In this document: piece after piece, positions 51,907 through 63,425 of the stretch
How the letters are laid out: each line of letters begins with the position of its first letter
Numbering within the stretch: the first letter of the stretch is position 1
Assembly (NCBI GenBank): GCA_046331175.1
Contig: JAXLRI010000007.1
Span: forward strand, 1-64,000
Source of the DNA: JAWKIW01 sp046331175
Lineage (GTDB): Bacteria > Actinomycetota > Acidimicrobiia > Acidimicrobiales > Acidimicrobilacustridaceae
Length of the DNA: 64,000 nt
Direction of reading: 5' to 3'
Notes under the pieces: generated by a model
The model's input: only the letters and a program-made list of their open reading frames with translations
Told to the model about the DNA's origin: nothing
The model's database searches: none
Made by a program: the position numbers and the translations under genes

Positions 51907-53588
51907 TCATCCACCGATGGCGTACACGAAGCCTCCGCACGTCGGCCGCAACGGCACCCCGCCCAGGTCGCGCTGCAGCGCCTTCAGCGCGAAGTCGCGC
52001 TGGGCCGCACCCGTCGCCGGGTCGACGACCACCGAGGTCACGGCGTAGTCCTCGAGGAACCGCCGGCGGTCGGCCACCGAGATCCGACCCCAGTTCAAGG
52101 GCTGGGCGACGCCGACCCGGGTCGTCATCGCCCCCATGATGTAGGCGTCGGCGGTGCCCCCGAGGTACATGGCCCGATCGTTCGGGCCCAGGCACGACAG
52201 GATGCGGTCGCTGACGGGTTCGGGATCGACCCACCCGGCCTGCAGCAGGAGGTCGTTCTGCAGGTGCACGTGGTGCGTCTGGCCGAGGTACGGGATGAGG
52301 CCGACGAACAGCAGCACCGGCAGCAGGACGGCCATGGCCCGCCTCGGCCCCGCGGCCGCGAGGACGACGGCACCGCACGCCAGGTACACCGACAGGAACG
52401 GCAGCGACCAGTACCGCGCGTCGAAGGCCGAGCCGAGCAGCTGGCTGGCCACCGACGCCAGCACCATCGCCAGGGCGAGCGGGACCAGCAGCCGGACGCC
52501 GCGACACGCACCCAGCCGACGCCGCAGGTCGTCCGACGCGGTCTGCAGGGCCGGACGCAGGCCGACGCCCCGACGCACGGCGACGGCGGCGGGACCGACG
52601 ACGGCCGCCAGGAGCACGACCACCGTCAAGAGCACCGCCGGCCGCATGACCACCGCATCGCGCACCGACACGTCGATCGCACCGAGCATCTTCGACCAGC
52701 CCGAGGTCATCCGGTTGGCGAAGTCGCCCGGCTGCTCGAACACCGACGGCGGCCGCTGGACGAAGTAGTCGACCGGGGTCGTGAGCTTGGCCGAGAGGCC
52801 ACTCCCCGCGTACGGGGTCACGAAGGGCGACCGGAATCGGACGAGGCTGTAGAGGATCCATGGGGACAGCCCTGCCAGCAGACCGACGGCGTAGGCGAGC
52901 AGCTGGCGTGGACGGAGGACGCGCACGGCGAGGAGGGCGAGCGGCACGAACACCAGCACGAACACGTTGTCGAGGCGCGTGAGGACCAGCATCGCCATGA
53001 ACAGGCCCACCAGCGCGACGCGACGAGGCGAGAGCGGCCACGGACCGCTGAGCGTCGCGACGATGGCCGCCATCCACAGCACCGACAGGGGCAGCGGACT
53101 GCCCTCGATGACCCCCATGGCGAACCAGTTGAAGACGAAGAGGCAGGCGATGACCGCCGGGCCGAAGCCCCGCACGTCGAGCAGTCGCCGGCCTGCGACG
53201 TCGAGCACGACCGCGGCCACGAGCACCGCGACGACGGCCGCCACGATCGGTGCCTGTAGCCGAGGCCGCTCAGCTGGTCGGCCCCGAAGATGACCGCCGG
53301 CCAGACGAGGGGCACGGGGGTGTACGGCTCGGTGCTGCCGAACCAGCGATAGGTCTGCACCCGGCCCGGATCCCGGAACACCGACCGTGAGAGCTCGACG
53401 AACGTCCACGAGTCGTTCTGGTAGGGCGGAAGCCCCGCCAGGGCCGGGCTGGCGAAGCGGTGGAGCGCGAAGGCAAGCACCCCGAACAGCGGGATGGCGA
53501 CGAGCCACCGGCGGTCGTGAACGGCGCGCGCCCACCATGCATGCAGTCGCCCGCGCCAGCGGGCGAAGCCCCCTCCGGCCCCGACCAT
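51907..53588 (-). pseudogene. Frameshifted multi-span membrane protein (GT-C glycosyltransferase-like)
   Basis: The protein reads naturally only if two frames are joined. The first (start 53588) gives a membrane helix (WLVAIPLFGVLAFALHRFA) and an Asp/Glu loop (PPYQNDSWTFVELSRSVF) ending ADQLSGLGY. The second frame carries on from about 53255 with APIVAAVVAVLVAAVVLDVAG and eight or so further helices, ending GGVPLRPTCGGFVYAIGG at 51907. One missing base at the junction explains it. Rejoined, it would be about 560 residues, the size of GT-C transferases that use polyprenyl-phosphate sugars. Either it is a pseudogene or a base is missing from the sequence. Confidence 0.75.
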
Positions 53589-53594
53589 GGCGGG

Positions 53595-53600
53595 AGGGTA
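53595..53600 (-). promoter_or_regulatory. Putative -10 of the frameshifted membrane gene
   Basis: TACCCT on the minus strand, 6 nt before the ATG at 53588. Confidence 0.35.
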
Positions 53601-53669
53601 CCAGTGCTCGAGGTGGCCCCCGCGCTGCCGGGCAGGACCCGAGCCGGCGAGGCCGTCACACCGCCTGCG

Positions 53670-53675
53670 TAAGGT
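53670..53675 (+). promoter_or_regulatory. Putative -10 of the UvrD2-like gene
   Basis: TAAGGT ends 6 nt before the GTG at 53682. Confidence 0.45.
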
Positions 53676-53681
53676 GGGCCC

Positions 53682-55919
53682 GTGGACCCCGACGCGCTGC
53701 TCTCCGGCCTCAACCCCGCCCAGCGCGACGCCGTCACGTCCTCCCACGCGCCGCTGGCCATCCTCGCCGGGGCCGGCTCGGGCAAGACGCGCGTGCTCAC
53801 CCGCCGCATCGCCTGGCGGGCCGCCACCGGCGACCTCGATCCTCGCCACGTGCTGGCCCTGACCTTCACCCGCAAGGCCGCCGGCGAGATGCGCTCGCGC
53901 CTGCGCCAGCTCGGCCTGCGCGACCAGGTGGCCGCCGGCACCTTCCACGCCGTGGCCTACGCCCAGCTGCGCACCCGGTGGGCCGACCGGGACATCGCAC
54001 CGCCCGAGCTGCTCGATCGCAAGGTCGGCTTCGTGGCCCGGCTGCTCCCATCGTCGGTCAACCGAGGTTCATCCGGCTCGGTGGCCGCCCTCGACGCCGT
54101 GAGCGAGATCGAGTGGGCCAAGGCCCGCATGATCGGCCCCGACGACTACGCCGACGCCGCCCGAGCCGCCACCCGGACCCCGTCCATCGACCTCGGCGTC
54201 GTCGCCCGCACCTACGAGCGCTACGAGCAGGCCAAGCGCGATCGTCGGCTCGTCGACTTCGACGACCTCCTCCGCCTGTGCCGGCGCGACATCGACCAGG
54301 ACCACGAGTTCGGCGAGGCCCAGCGCTGGCGCTTCCGCCACCTCTTCGTCGACGAGTACCAGGACGTGAACCCGCTGCAGCACGCCCTGCTCTCGTCGTG
54401 GCTCGGCGACCGCCTCGACCTGTGCGTGGTGGGCGACCCCAACCAGGCCATCTACGCCTGGAACGGCGCCGACGCCGGCTACCTCGCCGGCTTCCGCACC
54501 ACCCACCCCACCGCCGGCGTCGTCGTCCTCGAGGAGAACTACCGGTCGAGCCCACAGATCCTCGGCGTGGCCAACGCGGTGCTGGCCGGGGCGCCGCGGC
54601 GCAACACCGGGGCCGAGGGCGTCCGCCGGCTGCGCGCCAACCGCCCCGAGGGCGCGCTGCCCACCATCGACGAGCTCGAGACCGACACCGACGAGGCCCA
54701 CGCCATCGCCCGCAACCTCCGGGATCACCACCCGCCCGGGGCCACATGGTCGTCCCAGGCGGTGCTCGTGCGCACCAACGCCCAGATCGGCGTCATCGAG
54801 GAGGCGCTCAAGCGGGTCGGCATCCCGTTCCGCGTGCGGGGCGGGGTGGCCCTCCTCGACCAGCCCGAGGTGAAGACCGCCCTCGGCCAGGTGCGCCGGG
54901 CGACGGGGCGCTTCGAGGACGCGCTCGCCGACGTCGAGGCCACGCTCGGGCCGACCGACGCCGAAGGGCAGGGCGAGGTCGAACCCGAGGGCGCCGCCGG
55001 CGGCGGCAGGCGCGGCGGTGCCCTGTCCCCCGAGCGGCGGGCCAACGTCGAGGCCTTCGTCCGACTGGGCCACGACTACCTCGGCATCGACCCTCGCCCG
55101 TCGGTCCCCGGCTTCCTCGCCTGGCTGGCCGAGACCACCCGAGCCGACCAGCCCGACGTCAGTGGCGACGCCGTCGAGATCACCACGTTCCACGCCGCCA
55201 AGGGCCTCGAGTGGCCGGTGGTGCACCTCGCCGGCCTCGAGCAGGGACTCGTGCCGATCGGCCACGCCAAGACCACCGCCGAGCTCGACGAGGAGCGGCG
55301 CCTGTTCTACGTGGCGGTCACCCGGGCCGAGCGCGAGCTGTGCCTCACGTGGGCCCGCCAGCGCACCTTCGGCAGCCGCAAGGCGCGCCGCGAGCGCTCG
55401 TTCTTCCTCGACGAGGTCGAGATCGCCTGCCGCGTCCTGGCCGAGCGGGGCGAGCCCGACGACTGGGGCCCGGTCCTGCGCGACCGCCGGGCGGCGCTCG
55501 CCGAGCACAGCGCCACCCCCGCGACGCGCGGCGGTGCCCGCAAGCCGGGCACCGGGGGCAAGGCGGCTCGCTCCTCGGCCCGAGCCGCCACCGGTCGGAA
55601 GGAAGCCCAGGGGCGAGCCGCCACCGCGGTCGCCGCCGAGGACCAGGCGCTGTACGAGGCCCTCAAGGCGTGGCGGTCCGGGGCAGCAAAGGCCGGCGCC
55701 GTGCCGGCCTACGTGATCTTCCACGACGCCACGCTGGCCGAGATCGCCGCCGCCCGGCCACGATCGGCCGATCAGCTCCTCGACGTGTCGGGGGTCGGGC
55801 CGGTGAAGGTCGGCCGCTACGGCGACGCGGTGCTCGCCGTGGTCGCCGACCACACCGGCGACGCCGGCGCCGATGCCCGGGCGGACGGCGCGCCGCGCCT
55901 GCCCGACATCGCCGGCTGA
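53682..55919 (+). CDS. UvrD2-like SF1 DNA helicase with HRDC domain
   Basis: A 745-residue SF1A helicase. It has the Q motif NPAQRDAV, Walker A AGAGSGKTRVL, Ia ALTFTRKAAGEM, Walker B FVDEYQDVNP, III VVGDPNQAIYAWNGAD, IV VVLEENYRSS, V ITTFHAAKGLEWPVV and VI LFYVAVTRAERELCL. A basic linker and a C-terminal HRDC domain (about 655-725) follow. This is the architecture of mycobacterial UvrD2, but I see no tetracysteine motif between the helicase and HRDC. The GTG at 53682 is 6 nt past the -10. Confidence 0.95.
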   Translation: MDPDALLSGLNPAQRDAVTSSHAPLAILAGAGSGKTRVLTRRIAWRAATGDLDPRHVLALTFTRKAAGEMRSRLRQLGLRDQVAAGTFHAVAYAQLRTRWADRDIAPPELLDRKVGFVARLLPSSVNRGSSGSVAALDAVSEIEWAKARMIGPDDYADAARAATRTPSIDLGVVARTYERYEQAKRDRRLVDFDDLLRLCRRDIDQDHEFGEAQRWRFRHLFVDEYQDVNPLQHALLSSWLGDRLDLCVVGDPNQAIYAWNGADAGYLAGFRTTHPTAGVVVLEENYRSSPQILGVANAVLAGAPRRNTGAEGVRRLRANRPEGALPTIDELETDTDEAHAIARNLRDHHPPGATWSSQAVLVRTNAQIGVIEEALKRVGIPFRVRGGVALLDQPEVKTALGQVRRATGRFEDALADVEATLGPTDAEGQGEVEPEGAAGGGRRGGALSPERRANVEAFVRLGHDYLGIDPRPSVPGFLAWLAETTRADQPDVSGDAVEITTFHAAKGLEWPVVHLAGLEQGLVPIGHAKTTAELDEERRLFYVAVTRAERELCLTWARQRTFGSRKARRERSFFLDEVEIACRVLAERGEPDDWGPVLRDRRAALAEHSATPATRGGARKPGTGGKAARSSARAATGRKEAQGRAATAVAAEDQALYEALKAWRSGAAKAGAVPAYVIFHDATLAEIAAARPRSADQLLDVSGVGPVKVGRYGDAVLAVVADHTGDAGADARADGAPRLPDIAG

Positions 55920-55969
55920 TCCGGCGCCCGTCCCCGCCCTGCGACCACCGCGGGTGGCAAGGTGTCCCC

Positions 55970-56467
55970 ATGCGCTTCGAGGCCGAGCAGGTCTTCCGGG
56001 CCCGCCCCGATCGGGTGCTCGCCCTCTACACCGACCCCGATTTCTACCCCGCCCTGGCCGGCCTGCCGAAGGTGTCGGCCCCCGACGTGCTCGAGCACCG
56101 AGTCGACGGCGACCGCGTGCTGCTGCGGGTCCGCTACGCCTTCACCGCACCCCTGCCGGCCGCCGCCACCGCCATCATCGATCCGGCCAAGCTCACCTGG
56201 GTCGACGAGACGTGGTTCGACCTGGCCACCGACTCGGCCAGCACCCGGCTGCTGCCCGACCACTACCCGGACAAGATGACGGCGTCGGCGGCGGCCACCT
56301 TCACCGCCGACGGCGACGGCACCCGACGCCGCATCCGCGGCGAGCTGCGGGTGCGCGTGCTGCTGGTGGGCGGCAAGGTCGAGGGCGCCATCGTGTCGGG
56401 GCTGCGCGAGCACCTCACCGACGAGGCCCGGGTCGCCCAGCAGCGCCTCGACGCCGAGCTGCCCTGA
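55970..56467 (+). CDS. DUF2505 family protein
   Basis: A 165-residue SRPBCC-like protein of the DUF2505 type. It begins MRFEAEQVFRARPDRVLALYTDPDFYPALAGLP and contains strand segments TWVDETWFDLATDSAS and the final helix GLREHLTDEARVAQQRL. The function is unknown; lipid or ligand binding is plausible. Confidence 0.82.
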   Translation: MRFEAEQVFRARPDRVLALYTDPDFYPALAGLPKVSAPDVLEHRVDGDRVLLRVRYAFTAPLPAAATAIIDPAKLTWVDETWFDLATDSASTRLLPDHYPDKMTASAAATFTADGDGTRRRIRGELRVRVLLVGGKVEGAIVSGLREHLTDEARVAQQRLDAELP

Positions 56468-56549
56468 TCGAACACCCCAGACCTCCGCACCCCGGCGACG
56501 GCCGGAGGCGGGTCGACGTCGGTCGACGCGGTGCAGCCGTGCGCTCGGA

Positions 56550-57335
56550 TCAGACGGCGGTGGTGCCGCCGCGACGCTCCTGCTCGGCCGCCTCGCGCTG
56601 GTCGCGCAGGTCGGCGAACTTGGAGAAGTCGATCGAGATGAACACCGCGTCGGCCTCTGCGCACAGCGTGTCGCCGGCGAGGAGGCGGCCGTGGGTGAAG
56701 ATCTTGCGGCCCTCCACCCCCACCAGCTCGCCGATGAAGTGCAGCTCGGTGTGCAGCGGCGTGGGGCTGCGGTACTTCACCGTCAGCGTGCCGGTCATGC
56801 CGGGCTGACCCGACAGCGACTGCGTGGCGCCCAGCAGCTCGTCGAACGCGCCGGCGATGTACCCGCCGTGCACGCACCCGGGCGGCCCCTCGTACGCCGA
56901 GCCGAACACGACCCGCCCGTGCACCACCCCGTCGATGTCCTGGAGGTAGATGGGCGGCGAGAGCGGGTTGGCCCGGCCGATGAACGGGCTGTGCTCGAAG
57001 CTGGCGTGGGGGTCCATGCCGGCGTTGGCCGCCTCGGCGAAGCCCTCGTAGAGCGTGCCGTGGTCGATGCGGTCGAAGGTGAGCGCCACCCGGGCCAGCT
57101 CGTCGGCGGCGTCGATGAGCGCCTCGGTCGGGGCGGCGGTACGCACGAGCCGCTCGATGATGATCCGCATGGAGTCGGCCAGCCGCCGCATCTCGACGCG
57201 GCGGGCCGTCATCTGCGAGACCGGCGGCTCCTGCCAGCGCGTGTAGAGCATCGAGCGGGCCTGCTCGAGGACCTCGTCGAGCTCGGCCGCGGCCGTGTCG
57301 GGGGTGGCGTCGTCGGGAGCAGCGTCGTCGGGCAC
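56550..57335 (-). CDS. PaaI-like hotdog-fold thioesterase
   Basis: A 261-residue protein. The first 100 residues are a helical, family-specific region. The hotdog core has GPPGCVHGGYIAGAFDELLGAT, with the catalytic Asp/Glu position, then LTVKYRSPTPLHTELHFIGEL and AEADAVFISID. It hydrolyses acyl-CoA thioesters by family. It starts at a GTG (MPDDAAPDD). Confidence 0.85.
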   Translation of the reverse strand: MPDDAAPDDATPDTAAAELDEVLEQARSMLYTRWQEPPVSQMTARRVEMRRLADSMRIIIERLVRTAAPTEALIDAADELARVALTFDRIDHGTLYEGFAEAANAGMDPHASFEHSPFIGRANPLSPPIYLQDIDGVVHGRVVFGSAYEGPPGCVHGGYIAGAFDELLGATQSLSGQPGMTGTLTVKYRSPTPLHTELHFIGELVGVEGRKIFTHGRLLAGDTLCAEADAVFISIDFSKFADLRDQREAAEQERRGGTTAV

Positions 57336-57419
57336 CCGACCTTGCTACCCGCCCCGGCGAACGCCGCCAACTCCGACCGGCCGCGCCGGCAGGAGCACCG
57401 GCGCCGGCACCGGCCGCGA

Positions 57420-58193
57420 TCAGACGGCGAAGTCGACGACGACCGGCGCGTGGTCCGACGGCTGCTTGCCCTTGCGGGCGTTGCGGTCGATGAGAGCCGA
57501 CGTGGAGGTCTCGGCCAGCGACGGCGTGGCGAGGACGAGGTCGATGCGCATGCCCTTGCCCTTGTGGAAGTTCCCGGCCCGGTAGTCCCACCACGAGAAC
57601 AGGCCCGGCGCGTCGTAGTGGCGGCGGAAGACGTCGACGAGGCCCCAGTCCTCCAGAGCGGCCAGCGCGTCACGCTCGGGTTCGCTCACGTGGGTGGCAC
57701 CGACGAAGTCGGCCGGGTCGTACACGTCGCGGTCGTCGGGGGCGATGTTGAAGTCGCCGGTGACCACCAGGCGCGAAGCGGGGTCCTCGTCGGCCTCGAG
57801 CACCCGCCGCAGCCGCTCGAGCCACCGCAGCTTGTACTGGTAGTGATCGTCGTCGAGCGACCGCCCGTTGGGGACGTACACGCTCGCCACCCGCACGCCG
57901 CCGCAGGTGGCCCACAGGAGGCGCGCGTCGGGGTCGGGCTCGTCGCCGTCGTCGAAGCCCGCCACCACGTCGTCGAGGCCGACCTTGGACAGGATCGCCA
58001 CGCCGTTCCACCGGCCCTGGCCGTGGTGGGCCGTCTCGTAGCCCATGGCGCCGAAGGTGAGGGCGGGGAAGGCGTCGTCGGCCAGCTTGGTCTCCTGCAG
58101 GCACACGACGTCGGGCTGCACGCTCTCCAGCCACTCCTCCACCCTCGGGAGGCGGGCCTTCAGCGAGTTCACGTTCCAAGTGGCGAGGCGCAC
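57420..58193 (-). CDS. xth: Exodeoxyribonuclease III (AP endonuclease)
   Basis: A 257-residue repair nuclease of the Xth/APE1 fold. Catalytic motifs are RLATWNVNSLKARL, CLQETKL (metal Glu), VYVPNGRSL, VTGDFNIAPDDRDVYD (Asp/Asn) and the C-terminal SDHAPVVVDF (His). The start is a GTG at 58193 with TAGCCT 8 nt upstream. Confidence 0.95.
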   Translation of the reverse strand: MRLATWNVNSLKARLPRVEEWLESVQPDVVCLQETKLADDAFPALTFGAMGYETAHHGQGRWNGVAILSKVGLDDVVAGFDDGDEPDPDARLLWATCGGVRVASVYVPNGRSLDDDHYQYKLRWLERLRRVLEADEDPASRLVVTGDFNIAPDDRDVYDPADFVGATHVSEPERDALAALEDWGLVDVFRRHYDAPGLFSWWDYRAGNFHKGKGMRIDLVLATPSLAETSTSALIDRNARKGKQPSDHAPVVVDFAV

Positions 58194-58201
58194 GGCCGCC
58201 G

Positions 58202-58207
58202 AGGCTA
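58202..58207 (-). promoter_or_regulatory. Putative -10 of xth
   Basis: TAGCCT on the minus strand, 8 nt before the GTG. Confidence 0.45.
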
Positions 58208-58253
58208 CCGCCGGGGCGCGGGCCCGCGGCTCGGCCGAGCGGGGGACGACCGG

Positions 58254-58259
58254 TAGCGT
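58254..58259 (+). promoter_or_regulatory. Putative -10 of the DsbA-like gene
   Basis: TAGCGT ends 8 nt before the ATG at 58268. The xth and DsbA-like promoters are divergent, 46 bp apart. Confidence 0.45.
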
Positions 58260-58267
58260 CGCCGGGC

Positions 58268-58882
58268 ATGGAGGCCGTGGCCTGGAGCGACTACATCTGC
58301 CCGTGGGCCTACCTCGGGCGCGACCGCACCGCCTTGCTGGGCGAGCTCGGCGTGGCCGTGACCGTCCGCCCGTTCGAGCTGCACCCCGAGATCCCGGTGG
58401 GCGGCCGCGAGAACCGGCGGGGCGGGCGCCTCGACCGGGTCTTCGCCATCGTGCAGGCCGAGTGCGACGAGCTGGGCATCCCGTTCCGGCGCCCCGACCG
58501 CACCCCGAGCTCGCGCCGGGCCCTCGAGACCGCCGAGATCGTGCGGGTCGGTTGGCCCCAGGCCTTCGCCCGCGTCGACGAGGCGCTGTCGCGGGGCCAC
58601 TGGGTCGACGGGCTCGACATCGGCGACCCGGCGGTGATCGACGGGATCCTCGCCGACGCCGGGGTGCCGCCCGGCGAGGTGGGCGAGCGCTGGGCCGACG
58701 GCGACGGCACCGCGGCGGTGGACGCGTCGATGGCCGACGCCCGCGAGCTGGGCGTCACCGCCACCCCGGCCTGGTGGGTCGGCGACGCCCTGCTGATCCC
58801 CGGCGCCCAGCCCCGCGACACCATGCACCGCTGGATCACCCGGCTGCTGGCCGCCGAGGCCGCCGGCGCCACCGGCGACTGA
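58268..58882 (+). CDS. DsbA/FrnE-family protein with CPWA in place of CPWC
   Basis: A 204-residue thioredoxin-fold protein of the cytosolic FrnE/DsbA type (SDYICPWAYLGRDR at the N-terminus). The second active-site Cys is Ala, so it cannot form the usual disulfide. The cis-Pro loop is TATPAWWVGDALLIPGAQ. FrnE relatives include isomerases and disulfide oxidoreductases; this one is more likely a glutathione- or mycothiol-type isomerase or a reductase acting through one Cys. Confidence 0.82.
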   Translation: MEAVAWSDYICPWAYLGRDRTALLGELGVAVTVRPFELHPEIPVGGRENRRGGRLDRVFAIVQAECDELGIPFRRPDRTPSSRRALETAEIVRVGWPQAFARVDEALSRGHWVDGLDIGDPAVIDGILADAGVPPGEVGERWADGDGTAAVDASMADARELGVTATPAWWVGDALLIPGAQPRDTMHRWITRLLAAEAAGATGD

Positions 58883-58883
58883 G

Positions 58884-58927
58884 CCGGTCCTGATCCGGTC
58901 CCGAGCCCGTCCTGAACGGGTCCTGAC
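58884..58927 (+). repeat. Four 11-bp direct repeats upstream of kgd
   Basis: CCGGTCCTGAT, CCGGTCCCGAG, CCCGTCCTGAA and CGGGTCCTGAC follow one another without spacers, starting 2 bp past the DsbA-like stop. The shared core is GTCCTGA. An 11-bp period puts all copies on one DNA face, as for tandem regulator sites. If kgd is leaderless, they cover about -95 to -52. Confidence 0.65.
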
Positions 58928-58932
58928 CCGCC

Positions 58933-58960
58933 GACCCCGGCCACCAGGCCGCCCGGGGTC
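58933..58960. promoter_or_regulatory. Inverted repeat across the kgd -35 region
   Basis: GACCCCGG (58933-58940) and CCGGGGTC (58953-58960) are perfect 8-bp arms 12 nt apart. They could be an operator or a terminator for the upstream gene. Confidence 0.45.
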
Positions 58961-58966
58961 GCCCGG

Positions 58967-58972
58967 TAGGAT
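58967..58972 (+). promoter_or_regulatory. Putative -10 of kgd
   Basis: TAGGAT ends 6 nt before the GTG at 58979, with no ribosome binding site between. Confidence 0.45.
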
Positions 58973-58978
58973 CGGTCC

Positions 58979-62581
<3,603 letters not shown>

Positions 62582-62621
62582 GCACCGGCGCACCGACGAG
62601 CCCGCGACGGAGGTCGACCCC

Positions 62622-63404
62622 ATGACGACGATGCCCGCGGTGTTCCTGGGCCATGGCAACCCCATGAACGCCCTCGAGCACAACCGGTTCACCGAGGCGT
62701 GGTCGACGGTGGGGGCGCTGGCTCCGGCCCCTCGGGCCATCCTGTGCGTCTCGGCGCACTGGTACATCAACGCGACCGCCGTCACCGCCATGGAGCGGCC
62801 TCGGGTCATCCACGACTTCTTCGGCTTCCCCGACGAGCTCTTCGCCTTCGACTACCCCGTGGCCGGCTCGCCCGAGGTGGCCGACGAGGTCGTCGAGGTG
62901 CTCCAGCCGAAGTGGTGCGGCCTCGACGTCGACAGCTGGGGCATCGACCACGGTGCCTGGTCGGTGCTCGCCCATGCGTACCCGGCCGCCGACGTGCCGG
63001 TGGTGCAGCTGTCGGTCAACGCCGCACTGCCCTTCGACGAGCACCTCGACCTCGGTCGCCGCCTGGCGCCGCTGCGCGAGCGCGGCGTGCTGGTAGTGGC
63101 GAGCGGCAACGTGGTGCACGACCTCCGCTCCCTCGACTGGGGCCGACCCCAGGCCGGCGACGACTGGGCCCGCTCCTTCGACGACGCCGTACGAGCCGTG
63201 CTGACCGACCGCCCCGGCGATCTCGGTTCCGTCGCCGCCCACGACGCCTACGCGCGGGCCGTGCCGACACCCGACCACTTCATGCCGCTCGCCTACCTCG
63301 CCGGCATGGCCGACGTCGCCGGTGCGCCCGCCCGCGTGCTCGTCGACGGCTGCGTGTACGGATCGCTGTCGATGACGTCCTACGTCGTCGGCGACCTGGG
63401 CTGA
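62622..63404 (+). CDS. LigB-type extradiol dioxygenase (YgiD/DODA-like)
   Basis: A 260-residue class III dioxygenase. Active-site His residues are in FLGHGNPMNAL, CVSAHWYIN, GIDHGAWSVLAHAYP and ASGNVVHDLRSLDW. It matches the E. coli YgiD / DOPA 4,5-dioxygenase group, which opens catechol rings with zinc or iron. The ATG follows GGAGG. It is 40 bp past kgd. Confidence 0.9.
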   Translation: MTTMPAVFLGHGNPMNALEHNRFTEAWSTVGALAPAPRAILCVSAHWYINATAVTAMERPRVIHDFFGFPDELFAFDYPVAGSPEVADEVVEVLQPKWCGLDVDSWGIDHGAWSVLAHAYPAADVPVVQLSVNAALPFDEHLDLGRRLAPLRERGVLVVASGNVVHDLRSLDWGRPQAGDDWARSFDDAVRAVLTDRPGDLGSVAAHDAYARAVPTPDHFMPLAYLAGMADVAGAPARVLVDGCVYGSLSMTSYVVGDLG

Positions 63405-63425
63405 CGTCCCAGCGCTCGACCGCGG

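Noticed and set aside
53387..56467. Long plus-strand frame overlapping the UvrD2-like gene
   Set aside because: Basic, Arg/Pro-rich and out of frame with the helicase motifs. Only its last part is the real DUF2505 gene.
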